From: Akebia trifoliata
Lineage: Eukaryota; Streptophyta; Magnoliopsida; Ranunculales; Lardizabalaceae
Assembly: GCA_017979445.1 (NCBI GenBank)
Contig: CM030717.1
Span: 21,625,288-21,689,287 of the forward strand
Direction: 5' to 3'
Length of the DNA: 64,000 nt
Shown here: piece after piece, positions 45,001-55,314 of the stretch
Layout: each line of letters opens with the position of its first letter
Position numbering within the stretch: position 1 is the stretch's first letter
Notes under the pieces: model-generated
Told to the model about the DNA's origin: nothing
What the model saw: the letters and a program-made list of their open reading frames with translations, nothing else
Database searches by the model: none
Program-made: the position numbers and the translations under genes

Positions 45001-47146
45001 TATGCCCCAACCTGACAACATTCAATCGGAGATCATGGTGATCTCCGAACCACCAACCAAATCATCCAACGAATCATTGGCTCATCTCATCCGCCCCCTC
45101 AGAGAAGGGGAGACATTGCGCAACTGGGAGGAATTCCCACTGACACTTGAGGCGGTCGAGGCCTCCAAAAAAAAAACGCCATTAGGCGACATCAATTTGC
45201 CCGAGGATCATAATGAGCCCTCGTCCTCGGGCGAAGACTGTTTTGGGGGCTCCCTACCTTTATTAACAAGTTTGCATGGTTGTTCTTCTTATTTCAGGTA
45301 TCCAGAAAATCACAAAAAAATAAATATTTCTCAAAAGGCAAAAAAATCAAAAATTTCTCAAAAATCAAAAAAATCAAAAAACTTTCAAAATCCAAAAAAA
45401 ATAGATATTTCTCAAAAAGAGTTTTCAAGGGATCTGTCTCCATCAAATGAGTATTCAGATAAAACAGAGTTTGAAAGGGACGAGTATGATTTCAATCTTG
45501 AACTCGACTTCGACCTCATGGGGATAGAAGAAGAGTCTGAGGACGAAATGGAATACCCTCCCAAAGAAATCAAAGACTTGGTAGAACGCCACGAAAGAGG
45601 TGTTCAGCCAAACATCGAGGATACAGACTCAATTAATCTCGGTACCGAAGAGGACCCGCGAATTGTCAAAATTGGGGCTTTACTAACATCACAACAAAAA
45701 GAGGAAATGGTCGAATTTCTACGAAATTATCAGGACGTCTTCGCATGGTCATACAGAGATATGCCTGGGTTAGATACCAATCTCGTTGTACACAAGCTAC
45801 CCATTGCTTCCGGAAGTAAGCCAATCAAACAGAAGTTGAGAAGACTGAAACCAGAATGGACCCTCAAGGTCAAAGATGAGGTCATGAAGCAGTTCGAAGC
45901 GGGATTTCTTGCAGTCTCTACGTACCCAGAGTGGCTAGCTAACATTGTACCAGTACCCAAGAAGGACGGAAAAGTACGGATGTGTGTCGACTATCGAGAC
46001 TTGAACAAGGCCAGCCCTAAGGATGATTTTCCACTACCACACATCGACACTTTAGTTGATAGTACAGCAGGGCATGGCATGTTCTCATTCATGGATGGCT
46101 TCTCAGGCTATAACCAGATAAAGATGGCAGAAGAAGACCAAGAAAAGACAGCATTCATCACACCATGGGGTACTTTCCACTACAAAGTCATGCCGTTCGG
46201 GTTAAAGAACGCGGGGGCGACTTACCAACGGGCGATGACCGCGTTATTCCATGACATGATCCATAAAGAAATGGAGGTCTACGTAGATGACATGATCGCT
46301 AAGTCTGGCATTGAGGAAAATCATTTGGTCAATCTAAAGAAGTTGTTCGACAGGCTGAGGAAGTACAGCTTAAGGCTAAATCCAGCGAAATGCGTATTCG
46401 GGGCAACATCGGGCAAGCTGCTGGGATTCGTCGTCAGCAGAAGGGGCATTGAAATAGATCCAACAAAGACTAAATACATCCTAGAAATGAAGGCACCCGT
46501 TACAGAAAAGGACGTTCGGGGCTTCCTGGGAAGGATACAATACATTAGCCGTTTCATTGCTCAGCTCACGCCTATCTGTGAGCCAGTCTTCAAGCTATTA
46601 AGGAAAGATACGCCGAAGAAGTGGAACAAAGACTGTCAAGAAGCATTTGATAAAATCAAGCAATATCTGCTCAATCCACCAGTCTTAGTCCCTCCTACGC
46701 CAGGACGACCTCTGTTAATGTACATCTCAGTGCAAGAAACATCTATGGGGTGTGTGCTAGGACAACACGATGAATCAGGGCGGAAAGAACAGGCCATCTA
46801 CTATCTCAGCAAGAAATTCACTGATTACGAAGCAAAATACTCGACACTCGAAAAGACTTGCTGTGCATTGGTTTGGGCATCTCAACGACTACGCCATTAT
46901 TTGCTCAGCTACTCGACTATGCTTATCGCCAGGATGGACCCCCTGAAGTACCTATTCGAAAAACCAGTACTAACAGGCCGCACGGCGAAATGGCAGTTAT
47001 TGTTATCAGAATTCGACATCACCTATGTCACCCAAAAAGCCATCAAAGGGCAAGCCATCGCTGACCACCTCGCCAAGCACCCGTTGCCTGATTATGAGCC
47101 GTTAAAAACAAATTCCCGGATGAAGCCATACTATTGTCGAGATTGA
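42035..47146 (+). CDS. E2 gag C-part, protease, reverse transcriptase, RNase H
   Basis: Long frame continuing the polyprotein; its first ATG is not the true start. Rest of the capsid domain (42035-42330); a zinc-knuckle-like CEFHMGAPGHSTDQC (~42740); a proline-rich linker; aspartic protease with VLIDNGSALNVCP (~43980); a G-patch-like segment SGYRPKQGLGPGGRGR (~44490); a lysine/serine low-complexity stretch (45300-45420); RT with the catalytic YVDD at 46280-46291 and MPFGLKNAGATYQR upstream; then a first RNase H domain (~46700-47060) whose expected first catalytic residues are not obvious. Two further frame shifts, at about 47110 and 47140, separate it from the next part. Together these products process Gag-Pol and copy the RNA into DNA. 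Confidence 0.92.
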   Translation: MFWQNYRFNTDVGLDRNDMAKMTRKQRETVKEYAQRWRESASQVRPAMTEQEMNTTFISTLGHAFYTHLVGHTTGTFSNLVQVADRVEDGIRTGLIFDFTSLGATTGIPLQRKPVPPGKKREETQVNNVQPNRPLFIPSPAPRPPTPTTSWAPAPPMWNPPPQNQFRANPPPVAQQAPLYGQNQQARPNRVNRVFTRLPMTLSELLPLLLRGEYLTKRPPNPEAAKGPGYNPNLFCEFHMGAPGHSTDQCWQLKHQVQNLIDKKALILDGPANPPQQQNVNQNPLPTHNGEGSGHRVNVVYGELNFNPSDLIAPVGAKIRVHLTQEPKISSVNTVNNYTTNPPPNPQLPLRMADLTIHPTHQNAATRPPLVIPCESSNHQSPTRPPLVIPCTSPYSQRSTRPPLHVPYVPSPRPPLVIPYTTTASKPSPPPLILNMKPDPPPMIIRSPKPFPYSSKQAVPWSYETTITTTTGIETVKETVVADIDHTTRVGKCQNLPGNGENIGTEIEETVEEGTDEEKRKAKGKGKLYKEEKTEEKAKVTDKEAADFIKLILKCEHNAVDRLNKQPAQISILGLMQKSEEYQEALLRVLGKSHVPSTTTPSQLEQTVSQIMAPNPIIFTENEYTPEGTGHVEPLNVMVICKGMMVARVLIDNGSALNVCPLETFRKLNADWSYVKPNNKVVRGFDSSRRDSLGEVDLPITIGPCTFEITFEVMEIPTTFNLLLGRPWIHIAGAVPSSLHQRVKFIMGQRMISVLAENLIPAGRAPDVPFIDIEMTKDKALYHSYQFAAVNHIEKGREKVRAKLSRANLMVGRIMKRSGYRPKQGLGPGGRGRATPVEARKHIPYFGLGFKPTKRDIAEMNDKKKELRLARKQNRDPNIWNLGRVPHISVSFPKSHIRPDDLSELPSAKKPRTVNPEPVNIQEDLIVESQSSFEEGIDVLFNGDSDESPSETAPKPTKVEVTTNQENNSPFSSRIDWASVIIPPSSGGIMPQPDNIQSEIMVISEPPTKSSNESLAHLIRPLREGETLRNWEEFPLTLEAVEASKKKTPLGDINLPEDHNEPSSSGEDCFGGSLPLLTSLHGCSSYFRYPENHKKINISQKAKKSKISQKSKKSKNFQNPKKIDISQKEFSRDLSPSNEYSDKTEFERDEYDFNLELDFDLMGIEEESEDEMEYPPKEIKDLVERHERGVQPNIEDTDSINLGTEEDPRIVKIGALLTSQQKEEMVEFLRNYQDVFAWSYRDMPGLDTNLVVHKLPIASGSKPIKQKLRRLKPEWTLKVKDEVMKQFEAGFLAVSTYPEWLANIVPVPKKDGKVRMCVDYRDLNKASPKDDFPLPHIDTLVDSTAGHGMFSFMDGFSGYNQIKMAEEDQEKTAFITPWGTFHYKVMPFGLKNAGATYQRAMTALFHDMIHKEMEVYVDDMIAKSGIEENHLVNLKKLFDRLRKYSLRLNPAKCVFGATSGKLLGFVVSRRGIEIDPTKTKYILEMKAPVTEKDVRGFLGRIQYISRFIAQLTPICEPVFKLLRKDTPKKWNKDCQEAFDKIKQYLLNPPVLVPPTPGRPLLMYISVQETSMGCVLGQHDESGRKEQAIYYLSKKFTDYEAKYSTLEKTCCALVWASQRLRHYLLSYSTMLIARMDPLKYLFEKPVLTGRTAKWQLLLSEFDITYVTQKAIKGQAIADHLAKHPLPDYEPLKTNSRMKPYYCRD

Positions 47147-47177
47147 AAACGATGATGACGAAGAACCTGGTTGGAAA

Positions 47178-48902
47178 ATGTACTTCGACGGAGCAGCTAA
47201 TCAGAAAGGAAACGGAATAGGAGCAGTCTTGATTAAACCAGACGGGTCCCATGTACCGATCGCAATCAGATTGAAATTTCAATGCTCTAACAACGAAGCC
47301 GAATACGAAGCATGCATAGCAGGGTTAAAAGCAGCATTAGATCTTGAAGTAGACGAGATTGATGTTTTCGGAGATTCAAGCCTGGTAGTCTATCAGACGA
47401 CTGGAGAATGGAAAACTCGAGAACAGAGACTGGTCCCTTACCATGAGTATCTAGAGGAACTAAGCTCACACTTTCACAGAATCTCATTCACCTACATGCC
47501 TAGAGCGAAGAACCAGTTCGCCGATGCACTAGCTACCCTTGCTTCCATGATTAGTATCTCAGAAGGTCTGGTCATCGACCCGATTGAGATTGGAATTCAG
47601 GACGAGCCGGCCTATTGTCTACCCGTCGAAGTAGAAGAACCTGAAGAAAAAACTTGGTACTCAGACCTCAAAGCATATCTCGAAGATCGAACCCTTCCCT
47701 CAGATGCAACGCCTAACGATCGCAGAACCATTCAGAGATTGGCAGGGCAATTTTTTATCAGCAATGGCATCCTGTACAAAAAGTCACACCACGAGGTCTT
47801 ACTCCGATGCGTTGCAGAAGCCGAAGCAAAGCGATTGATCGAAACTGTACATGGTGGAGTTTGTGGACCCCATATGAATGGCCACATGCTAGCAAAGAAG
47901 ATCATGCGGATGGGGTATTATTGGTCGACAATGGAAAGTGACTGCTACCAGCATGTTCGCAAATGCCATCTATGCCAAATCTACGCCAACAAGATCAATG
48001 CCCCGCCTTCGGAGTTGCATAACATGACTACGCCCTGGCCCTTCTCCCTCTGGGGAATGGATGTCATCGGGCCAATCTCGCCAAAAGCTGCAAATGGACA
48101 TCGCTTCATCCTAGTGGCTATCGATTACTTCACCAAATGGGTAGAAGCTGCGTCATATGCCAACGTCACCAAAAGCAATGTCCTGAAGTTTGTCAAGAAC
48201 AACATTGTCTGCAGGTATGGACTTCCCAGCGGGTTAGTAACTGATAACGCTAAGAACTTCAAAAACAGGGATATGGTCAAGATGTGCGAAGATTTCCAGA
48301 TCACTCATCACAACTCCGTACCATACAGACCTAAAATGAACGGAGCAGTTGAGGCAGCCAACAAGAATATTAAGAAAATTATCGAGAAGATGGCAATTAC
48401 ATACAAAGACTGGCACGATATGTTGCCTTTTGCACTCCATGCCTATCGAACTTCGTTTAGAACCTCGATCGGGGCAACTCCATATTCATTGGTCTACGGA
48501 ATGGAAGCAGTCTTACCCGTAGAGGTGGAGATTCCCTCCCTCCGAATCTTAAAAGAAACAGAATTAGATGAAACCGAATGGATCCAAGTTCGGATCGACC
48601 AGTTAAATCTAATCGAAGAAAAGCGGCTCGCAGCCATTTGCCATGGGCAAATTTATCAGAGGCGAATAGCTCGTGCCTACAATAAGAAAGTCAAGCCTAG
48701 GGATTTCTCGCCTGGAGACCTTGTATTAAAGAAGATCTTGCCGATCCAAGAAGACGCCAGAGGAAAATTCAGACCGAACTATGAGGGACCATTCATCGTG
48801 AAGAAGGTGATGACGGGAGGAGCTCTGATCCTCACGGAGATGGACGGACAAGTCTTCCCGCAACCGATCAATGCTGACACTGTCAAAAAATACTACGCCT
48901 AA
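47178..48902 (+). CDS. E2 second RNase H and integrase
   Basis: The N-terminal ~125 residues form a second, archaeal-like RNase H with the four acidic positions visible (YFDGAAN, NNEAEYEA, FGDSSLV, FADALA). This dual RNase H is diagnostic for the Tat lineage. Integrase follows: a zinc-binding region with paired His and CHLC (~47850-47990), then the catalytic core with Asp at 48060, Asp at 48243 and Glu at 48351 (35 residues between the last two, i.e. DD35E), and a C-terminal domain with FRPNYEGPFIVKKV. No chromodomain is seen. The coding stretch is intact to TAA at 48900-48902. It lost continuity with RT by two small frameshifts. It would remove primer RNA and insert the DNA copy. Confidence 0.93.
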   Translation: MYFDGAANQKGNGIGAVLIKPDGSHVPIAIRLKFQCSNNEAEYEACIAGLKAALDLEVDEIDVFGDSSLVVYQTTGEWKTREQRLVPYHEYLEELSSHFHRISFTYMPRAKNQFADALATLASMISISEGLVIDPIEIGIQDEPAYCLPVEVEEPEEKTWYSDLKAYLEDRTLPSDATPNDRRTIQRLAGQFFISNGILYKKSHHEVLLRCVAEAEAKRLIETVHGGVCGPHMNGHMLAKKIMRMGYYWSTMESDCYQHVRKCHLCQIYANKINAPPSELHNMTTPWPFSLWGMDVIGPISPKAANGHRFILVAIDYFTKWVEAASYANVTKSNVLKFVKNNIVCRYGLPSGLVTDNAKNFKNRDMVKMCEDFQITHHNSVPYRPKMNGAVEAANKNIKKIIEKMAITYKDWHDMLPFALHAYRTSFRTSIGATPYSLVYGMEAVLPVEVEIPSLRILKETELDETEWIQVRIDQLNLIEEKRLAAICHGQIYQRRIARAYNKKVKPRDFSPGDLVLKKILPIQEDARGKFRPNYEGPFIVKKVMTGGALILTEMDGQVFPQPINADTVKKYYA

Positions 48903-50441
48903 GAATTGACCCTGAAATGACGAAAGGCCATCTTTGCTGTTCTAAACCAACAAATCTAACCCTAGTCAACCCTTTTTGAGCCATCACGTTCATTTCTTAA
49001 CCTAAGACAGGGGTAAGTCAAAAAAAAAAAAAAAGAGATCATCATCAAAACAAAGCATCCAGCTACTCCTGGCCCGCATGAGGATAAACTGTGAACGGCT
49101 AAAAATACAAAAAAAAAAAAAAAAAAAAACTCGGACACTTGATCTGAGCTCGACCCAAATCTCCAGCCTAAACAAGTTCGAGAGACGCTGGGAGGAGATG
49201 CAGATCACCTTTTCGAAACAAAAATAGACAAGCCCCATGTCTAAACCGCTCTAATATATCCAGACCTTAATCCTTTTTGTAACCTTTCACCACCACTAGC
49301 CTAGGCCAACGTTTCGTCCCAACAAAAGTCCTTTTTGATCAGGGAATGTCCTAGGGCAACCCAATGACAATGACAGCATCAATGATCTTGCGACTTGGTC
49401 CGGATCTCCGAAGTCTTATTAGTCGTTGGAAGACTCGAGAGGGGAATCCAGGTCGGATATTCGAAAAAAAAAGAGTACTCGAAGTGTAGAGTAGCCGATC
49501 TTGCAGCTCAACTTGAGTCGTCGAACCACGAATAGTCGTCAGCAAACTCGAAAGGGGAATCCAGATCTATTACTCGAGAAAGAGTGCCACTCGAAGTGTA
49601 GAGTAGCCGATCTTGCAGCTCAACTTGAGTCGCCGAACCACGAATAGTCTTCAGCAAACTCGAGAGAATCCAGATCTATTACTCGAGAAAGAGTGCCACT
49701 ACAAGAGAGTCACATCTCGCAGCTCAACTTGAGTCACCCAGCAGAGACTCCGAACAGAATTGTAATGCAAAAATCTAAAAATACAAGCATGGTCTGAAAG
49801 GGCATAGTGAAAACCCGAAAGGGCGCTATGAGTAAAAGAATCAGACTATGGCAAGATCAAAGCCACCGGCACAATGAAAATCTCAAAAGGGACGTTGATG
49901 CGCAAAAATGTGGAAACCAGGTCTGGTGAAAACCGTAACTGGCACCAGGGGCAATAAGGGTTAAAAAAAAAAAAAAAAAAACTCCTGGCCCGCAAGAGTA
50001 TAAACTGTGAACGGCAAAATCCATCCAAAAACTCCGAGACCCCAAACGGATAACGTCCTTCCGACACCAGGGCACTGGGAATGATTCTGAAGGAACCAAA
50101 AGAATAATCGACATCTGCATCACCCGTGTTGGGCAAAAACACCAAAATCGTCACAACCAAAGATTTTGCAAACTCTGAATTTATCGCACTCATTTGATAA
50201 AGGCATTTCACAAAATTACATTTCAAAACTACTATTTTGGCCAATGATGACAAATCTAGAATGTATTCAACAAAACCTCAAGTTTTCAAGAACAATAGAT
50301 ATACCTGAGGCCAAGTAAGTACAAAACCTATTTTCTTTGCATTAGTCCTTCGACATTTTGCATACATCCGCATAAGGAAAAGAAAATACACAAAAAAAAC
50401 AAAAAAAAAAAAAAAGACAAGGGCAAATACAACGCAGTCAA
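48903..50441 (+). other. E2 spacer between integrase and the antisense genes
   Basis: Non-coding, with long A-runs at 49020-49034, 49110-49130, 49963-49980 and 50401-50415. The block ACTCCTGGCCCGCA(T/A)GAG and the following ATAAACTGTGAACGGC occur twice (49065-49102, 49981-50017). The plus-strand transcript of pol and the minus-strand gene B converge here, so their 3' ends and poly(A) signals should lie in this interval. Confidence 0.6.
49421..49750. repeat. Three ~112-bp tandem repeats
   Basis: Units start AGTCKTYRGMA at 49421, 49534 and 49646, each with GAATCCAGATCTATTACTCG-like and CTTGCAGCTCAACTTGAGTC-like parts. The third unit is rearranged in the middle. Confidence 0.85.
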
Positions 50442-52043
50442 TCAAATGTCATGGTGAGAGATGAAAAAGGAGTCAAGGCGTTCCTCCAAAGCACGGATCC
50501 GGACAGCCTGACTCACCATCACTTTCTCGGCATCTGAAGCATCACGACTCACCAAGTATGCTGCAAAGTCCTCAAAATGAGGACACTGGGCAAGTCGATC
50601 CCTCAACTCATCAACCTCAGCTCGAAGCCTAGCCACTTCATTACTATCACCACTTCCGGACTGGGCAAGGGCAGATGTCAGTCGAGCAATCTCTTTCTGC
50701 ATCTTCTTTTCGGATTTGAGCCAAATAGCCTGAATTCGACGATGATCGGTTTGAGACTCCTCAACTCGATCTCGATAATCAAAGAAAGATGAAGCGCCGG
50801 GGCGTGTCCGAGGAACTATGGATACCGATGGTCTCCCAGAAACAAGCTCTTGGATCCAATGCAAGTATGCCGGGAACTGGTGCGCTGCAAAGATGGGTCG
50901 ACTCAGAACCTCAACCCGACCCCATTCTTTCATGAGTCGACTCAAAAGTGTAGTCGACAACGGACCAACCAACTCATTAAAATTTTCCGGGAGGAGCACG
51001 CCTTGGTCATAGCCAAATTGACGAAGAACCCGAAGTGGTACGTAATGAGTTGCCTCGTGAAGACCAATCAAAACAATGAAACGAGCCCCATCAAAAGCAA
51101 TCACGGGGGACCCTCGAGGTTGGAAGGCACCAACCCATCTCACTTCCTCATCATCAAGGTTGCCGACAAAAGAATACCATTCTTCTTTGCCGCCTGAGAT
51201 AAAAGGAGCAACTCGCTTCGACATCATAAGTACGAGATCGGCATTCACGCAAAAGGGGCGATTAACCACTTCAGTTGAAGCCAGATGATCCATGAACCAG
51301 AGCTACAATAACAGGAGTATTCTAAAACTTGGGAAACTAATAAATTCTAATTCAAAATGTTAATCCAAACTAAAAATGGAATTTACCTGCAGGAGGGGAG
51401 CACATCCTCGAAAAGTTCGATCGTGGCCCAAAGAACAAGTCGTGAGAGATTGGAACATTCCACTTAAAAGCATCGGGGCCAACCGGCGTCCCTCCCGGAC
51501 TTGTTGCACCACGTGAATAAGAGAAAGATCTATGATGTCTCCGCCACTCGGGAACAAGAGTTGACTCACCGCCATCAAAGTGAGAGCATTAAAATGAATC
51601 AGAGGCTTCAAGGGATCCATGAGGCGGTCCACCAAAAAAGACTTGGACATTGTCTTCAAAACCGATCCGCCATCCGGAATCTTCAAAAATTTGCGATTTA
51701 TGCCCAAAAATTCGGAAGCCTCACTTCGAAACCCATCGCGTAAAGGCGGAACCACGACGGGGCCCGATATCTCAAGCCCCAACAATACTTCAAATTCCTC
51801 GATAGTGGGAGTCATTTCATGTACCCCAAACCGGAAAAGATTAAGCTCGGGAATCCAATACCCCAACATAGCCTCAATCAAACCCCATTGCAATGGGACC
51901 TTAGGCAACGAGAGGGTGAACCCCAACTTGTTCAAGCACCATCGAGCTCTATCATCATTGTCCATGCTATCTATCCAACTACTCAAAAAGGAGTCAACAA
52001 TGCCATACCTTTTCAGGTTGGGAAGAGTGGATGACACCTCCAT
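50442..52043 (-). CDS. E2 antisense gene B: plant-mobile-domain/coiled-coil protein
   Basis: Two exons on the minus strand: 52043-51387 (219 codons) and 51302-50442 (287 codons), joined by a CTGCAG|GTAAAT donor and TTGTAG acceptor, both phase 0, giving an open 505-residue protein. Exon 1 has the plant mobile domain (PMD): WCLNKLGFTLSLPKVPLQWG, YWIPELNLFRFG and the signature HEMTPTIEEFEVLLGL. The intron falls where PMD proteins read LLQ-WF. Exon 2 continues the domain and ends in a coiled coil (~50500-50750; EIARLTSALAQ, NEVARLRAEVDELRDRL). Host PMD proteins (MAIN/MAIL1) act in gene and transposon silencing; the role of this copy is unknown. Dyad array 2 lies 120 bp upstream of its ATG. Confidence 0.85.
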
Positions 52044-52163
52044 AGAGCTTGAGAAGAAGCTTGAGGGAAGAAGAAGAGTAAAAATCGGCCAAAAGTAAAA
52101 AAGGGAAGTAAAGGTGAAAGTGAGATGTTAGGGCAAGGTGAAAGCTTAAGTAAATCATGCTGG

Positions 52164-52334
52164 TCCGTGCCCAAAACACGGATGCAATCAAAGATAACTC
52201 ATCCGTGCCAACAACACGGATGAAGCAAGATATGACTGATCCGTTCTCATAGAACGGATAAGACATAAAATACCCCATCCGTGCTCTTGAAACGGATGAA
52301 CATTGAAAAAGTCTATCCGTGCTGAGAGCACGGA
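52164..52334. repeat. 38-bp-period dyad array 2 (upstream of gene B)
   Basis: Five dyads start at 52163, 52201, 52239, 52277 and 52315. The third has both arms changed together (ATCCGTT-N7-AACGGAT). The array opens CTGGTCCGTGCCC and closes GCACGGACCAG like array 1. It lies 120-290 bp before the gene B start codon, in its presumed promoter or 5' UTR. Confidence 0.9.
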
Positions 52335-52720
52335 CCAGAACATTCTTCAGCCTCGGGACCAAATCAGTAGAAGTGCTGATAACTCCGGATTATCTAACGT
52401 TTATCTTAAAGAATTCCTACATGCTTGATAAATGTTTTCAAGGCTCGTAAAATTTCTCGAGATCATACTAGGCCAAATTAGACCTCGAAGGACCACATTA
52501 CTCGCCATGAATCCCAAACGACTCACACCACTCAAGAGCACACTCGAAGGGTCCTTGGGACCCTCGTCGCACCCCTTTACCCGAGAAGTTAGAATGAATT
52601 ACACATATAGTCATGAGCATAAATGCATATATATATACCAAGGTTATAATGTCTGCATACAATAGCTGAAAGTCTAATATAGAAACATCCAATGTTTTGC
52701 AAGGTACATAAAAAACAAAA

Positions 52721-55314
52721 TCAGACAGAGGGGGGAGCATCGTCCCGAGCACTCTGAGTCTCTGGGATAGTTCCCGAAGAAGATCCAGCCACCGCACCCG
52801 AGCCAGACACCCCGGAAGAAGGTAGGCCGTGCATCCGCAACCGTCCCTCCGAATCCGTGAAGAATAGCTCCGCATCCAGGGCAGCATCTTGCTCCGTAGT
52901 ACCCGCGAGATCAACGCCAGGGACAACAGGTCCGGTAGAAGGGGAGGCCTGAAAATAAGAGAAACAAAGCACAATGACATATGCAGCATGGGTATAGAAA
53001 TGAACACAATGATATACGCAGCATGGGTAAAAAAATGAACGGCTAAAATGAAAGTACTTACCCTAGGAGGTGTCGGAGGCCGCGCAGAGGTGCTCGCTCC
53101 ATCTCAGCGTCGATAATAGTCCTGGAAATATCATATGTTGGAACCAGTCAAATTTAAAACCATGAACTACGAGCTACAAGACAGAAAGTAAGCAAAATGA
53201 CGTACCATCTCAGCCTGAAAGCGAGACTCACGCATGGCCATCTCCAGTTCCAACTCTTGGATCCGGGCCGCCTGAGTCTCGAGACGAGCCTCCTGCTCCT
53301 CCAACCGAGCAGCCTGCTCCTCCACCTCCGCCCTAGAGGCCCTCCACCTATTCTCCATCTCCACTGCCCTCGCCGCTTGGGCCTCGATCACATCGTAACC
53401 CTCTCGAAGACGACGAAGATCATCAGCCTGAAAACAAGAAAGTCAACCAAGTGAGAATGATAAAAAGCAGAAAATTCTAAAAACAGGAAGGCAATAATAG
53501 AATATATACCGTGACAGCATGCTCCTGTAGAAGGACCCCTCCAATCTCAGTGATCCCGGCCCGGGCAGTGACAGCAGGCATAATGCACCCAATAGAGGCC
53601 TCTCGGAACCACGCCTGGTAGTCACCCCCTCTCACCAGTCCAGCAGCATCTACGCCCCTCGCCTGGGCAAGATACTCATCCACTGTCATCGCACCCGAGA
53701 TAGGCTCAGGTGGAGCGACAGGGATGCGAAGACTCCCGTCATGCTGAAAGAACAAGCGCTCCCCTAGATAGAATGTATATCTCTGCTCACCAATAAAGTA
53801 GGGATAGCGCTGTCGCCTGGTGTTACGCCTATAGGCGTTCCTCACTTCCTGCCTCCCGCTAACGGTGCGGGGAAGGTCTCGTAAAGTAACAGAGAAGATC
53901 TGCAAAAGAGATAGTTAGAAGACAGAAAAGTTTAAGGCCAAACGAAAGAAGAAAAGTCCAAGTACTCACGTCTCGAAGACGACACCGGTCGATGTGGGCC
54001 CGCGCACTCCTGGGGCTACTCCTAATGGCCCTAGCATCTCTGGTGGCCCAAAACGCCCCCAATGGGTAACCCTCGTCAGGATGACGACGGGTGGGCAGAT
54101 AAAAGGGAAAGTAGACGTGAACGAAGATCTGAAAGAAAGAGCAAGGCATCAGATGAGAAAATAGGAAGTGGAAGGAGAATTAGATAGAGAAATAAAATCA
54201 GGACCTAGTTTACCTCAATAAAATGCCAGAAGAATCGAGTAGAGATGCCAGCTCCACGGGGCGCAGTAATGCCCACCACTACTCGATCAAGACCGGCCAG
54301 AATGGTACCATAAATGAGGCTACCCCAATCAAAATCGCCAATGTGGTCGATATCATGCATAACAGAGAGAAATGTGGTGGAAACTGAAGAATCGTCCTCT
54401 AAGAAGAAACAGCTACCAATGAGAAGGAGAAAGCAGATCCGAAAGATAATGTCAAAATCACGATCACCAAAGCGGGCCGATCTCTCTCTATAGGTAGGCG
54501 GAGCTCCATCCTCTCCCTCAATCAACAGTAGACCCACCAACACCTCTGTGCTAATCCTACCCTGCTTCCCCACCATAGAAGCGGGTACTCTAGTGATGCC
54601 CAACAGCTCTCCCACCTCTTGGATAGATAACAGAGTCAAAGGCAGAGGCTCTCCATCCATCGCGATACCTGTAATCGCCACAAAATCCGAAGGCCTGATG
54701 CTTATCTCCACCTCTGGCATGTGAAATGAATGAGTCGTCGGAAACCACCTCTCCACCATAGCCAAGAACAAGGGTCGATCCGCCTTGAAAGACGGTATCT
54801 GCAAGAAAGCGCCAAAACCTACAGTGGCAAACTGCGTCCGAATATCATCAGAAAATAGGGTGGCAGTAGAAAGAAAGGCACTCCACCTACCCCTGAAGCT
54901 GGCTGAAGGATAGGGTGTAGGGATGTCCAAACGAACTAACATGGAGACATGCCTCCCTAATCCACGGAGAAGGGAGGTATCTGGTACTCTCTCACTCTCC
55001 TCTGCAGGGATCTCAACCCTGGGAACCTCCGTACCAACTCTACCGGCACCTACGGCCCTATCCGCCCGACCTCGGCCACCGCGTCGACCTCTACCACCAC
55101 TACCGCTCGGCAGATCCTCAACTGGACCACTGTGAGAAGAACTGGCCTCATCTGCCCTGCTGCCAGACGAAGAGCCAGCTACCGATGCTGAATCAGGCCT
55201 ACGAGAAGGCTGTCTCGGCCAACCATACTCTGTGGCCACACCGGATCCCAAGGCAAAGCGAGCCCGAGTCCGGGGCCTCGCCTCCTCCTCCTCATCATCG
55301 GAAGACTGATGCAC
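52721..55314 (-). CDS. E2 antisense gene A: plant-mobile-domain/coiled-coil protein (one stop)
   Basis: Six exons on the minus strand with GT-AG borders, all phase 0: 55314-54214, 54128-53970, 53899-53510, 53427-53206, 53121-53062 and 52948-52721; about 720 codons. Exon 1 has an acidic/arginine-rich low-complexity start, then a PMD-type domain (RPLFLAMVERWFPTTHSFHM, ISIRPSDFVAITGIAMDGEP). Exon 2 starts IFVHVYFPFYLPTRR, exon 3 holds RRNTRRQRYPYFIGEQRYTF, and exon 4 is a long coiled coil (EVEEQAARLEEQEARLETQA). Exon 5 contains an in-frame TGA (53104-53106); exon 6 ends in TGA 52721-52723. No ATG lies in frame near 55314: the frame opens after a CTGCAG acceptor at about 55347, so the start codon may sit in an upstream exon. 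It runs head-to-tail with gene B. Confidence 0.78.

Noticed and set aside
49690..49710. CACTACAAGAGAG inside E2, resembling a CACTA terminus
   Set aside because: Lies within a variant unit of the ~112-bp tandem repeat; no partner end or subterminal repeats.
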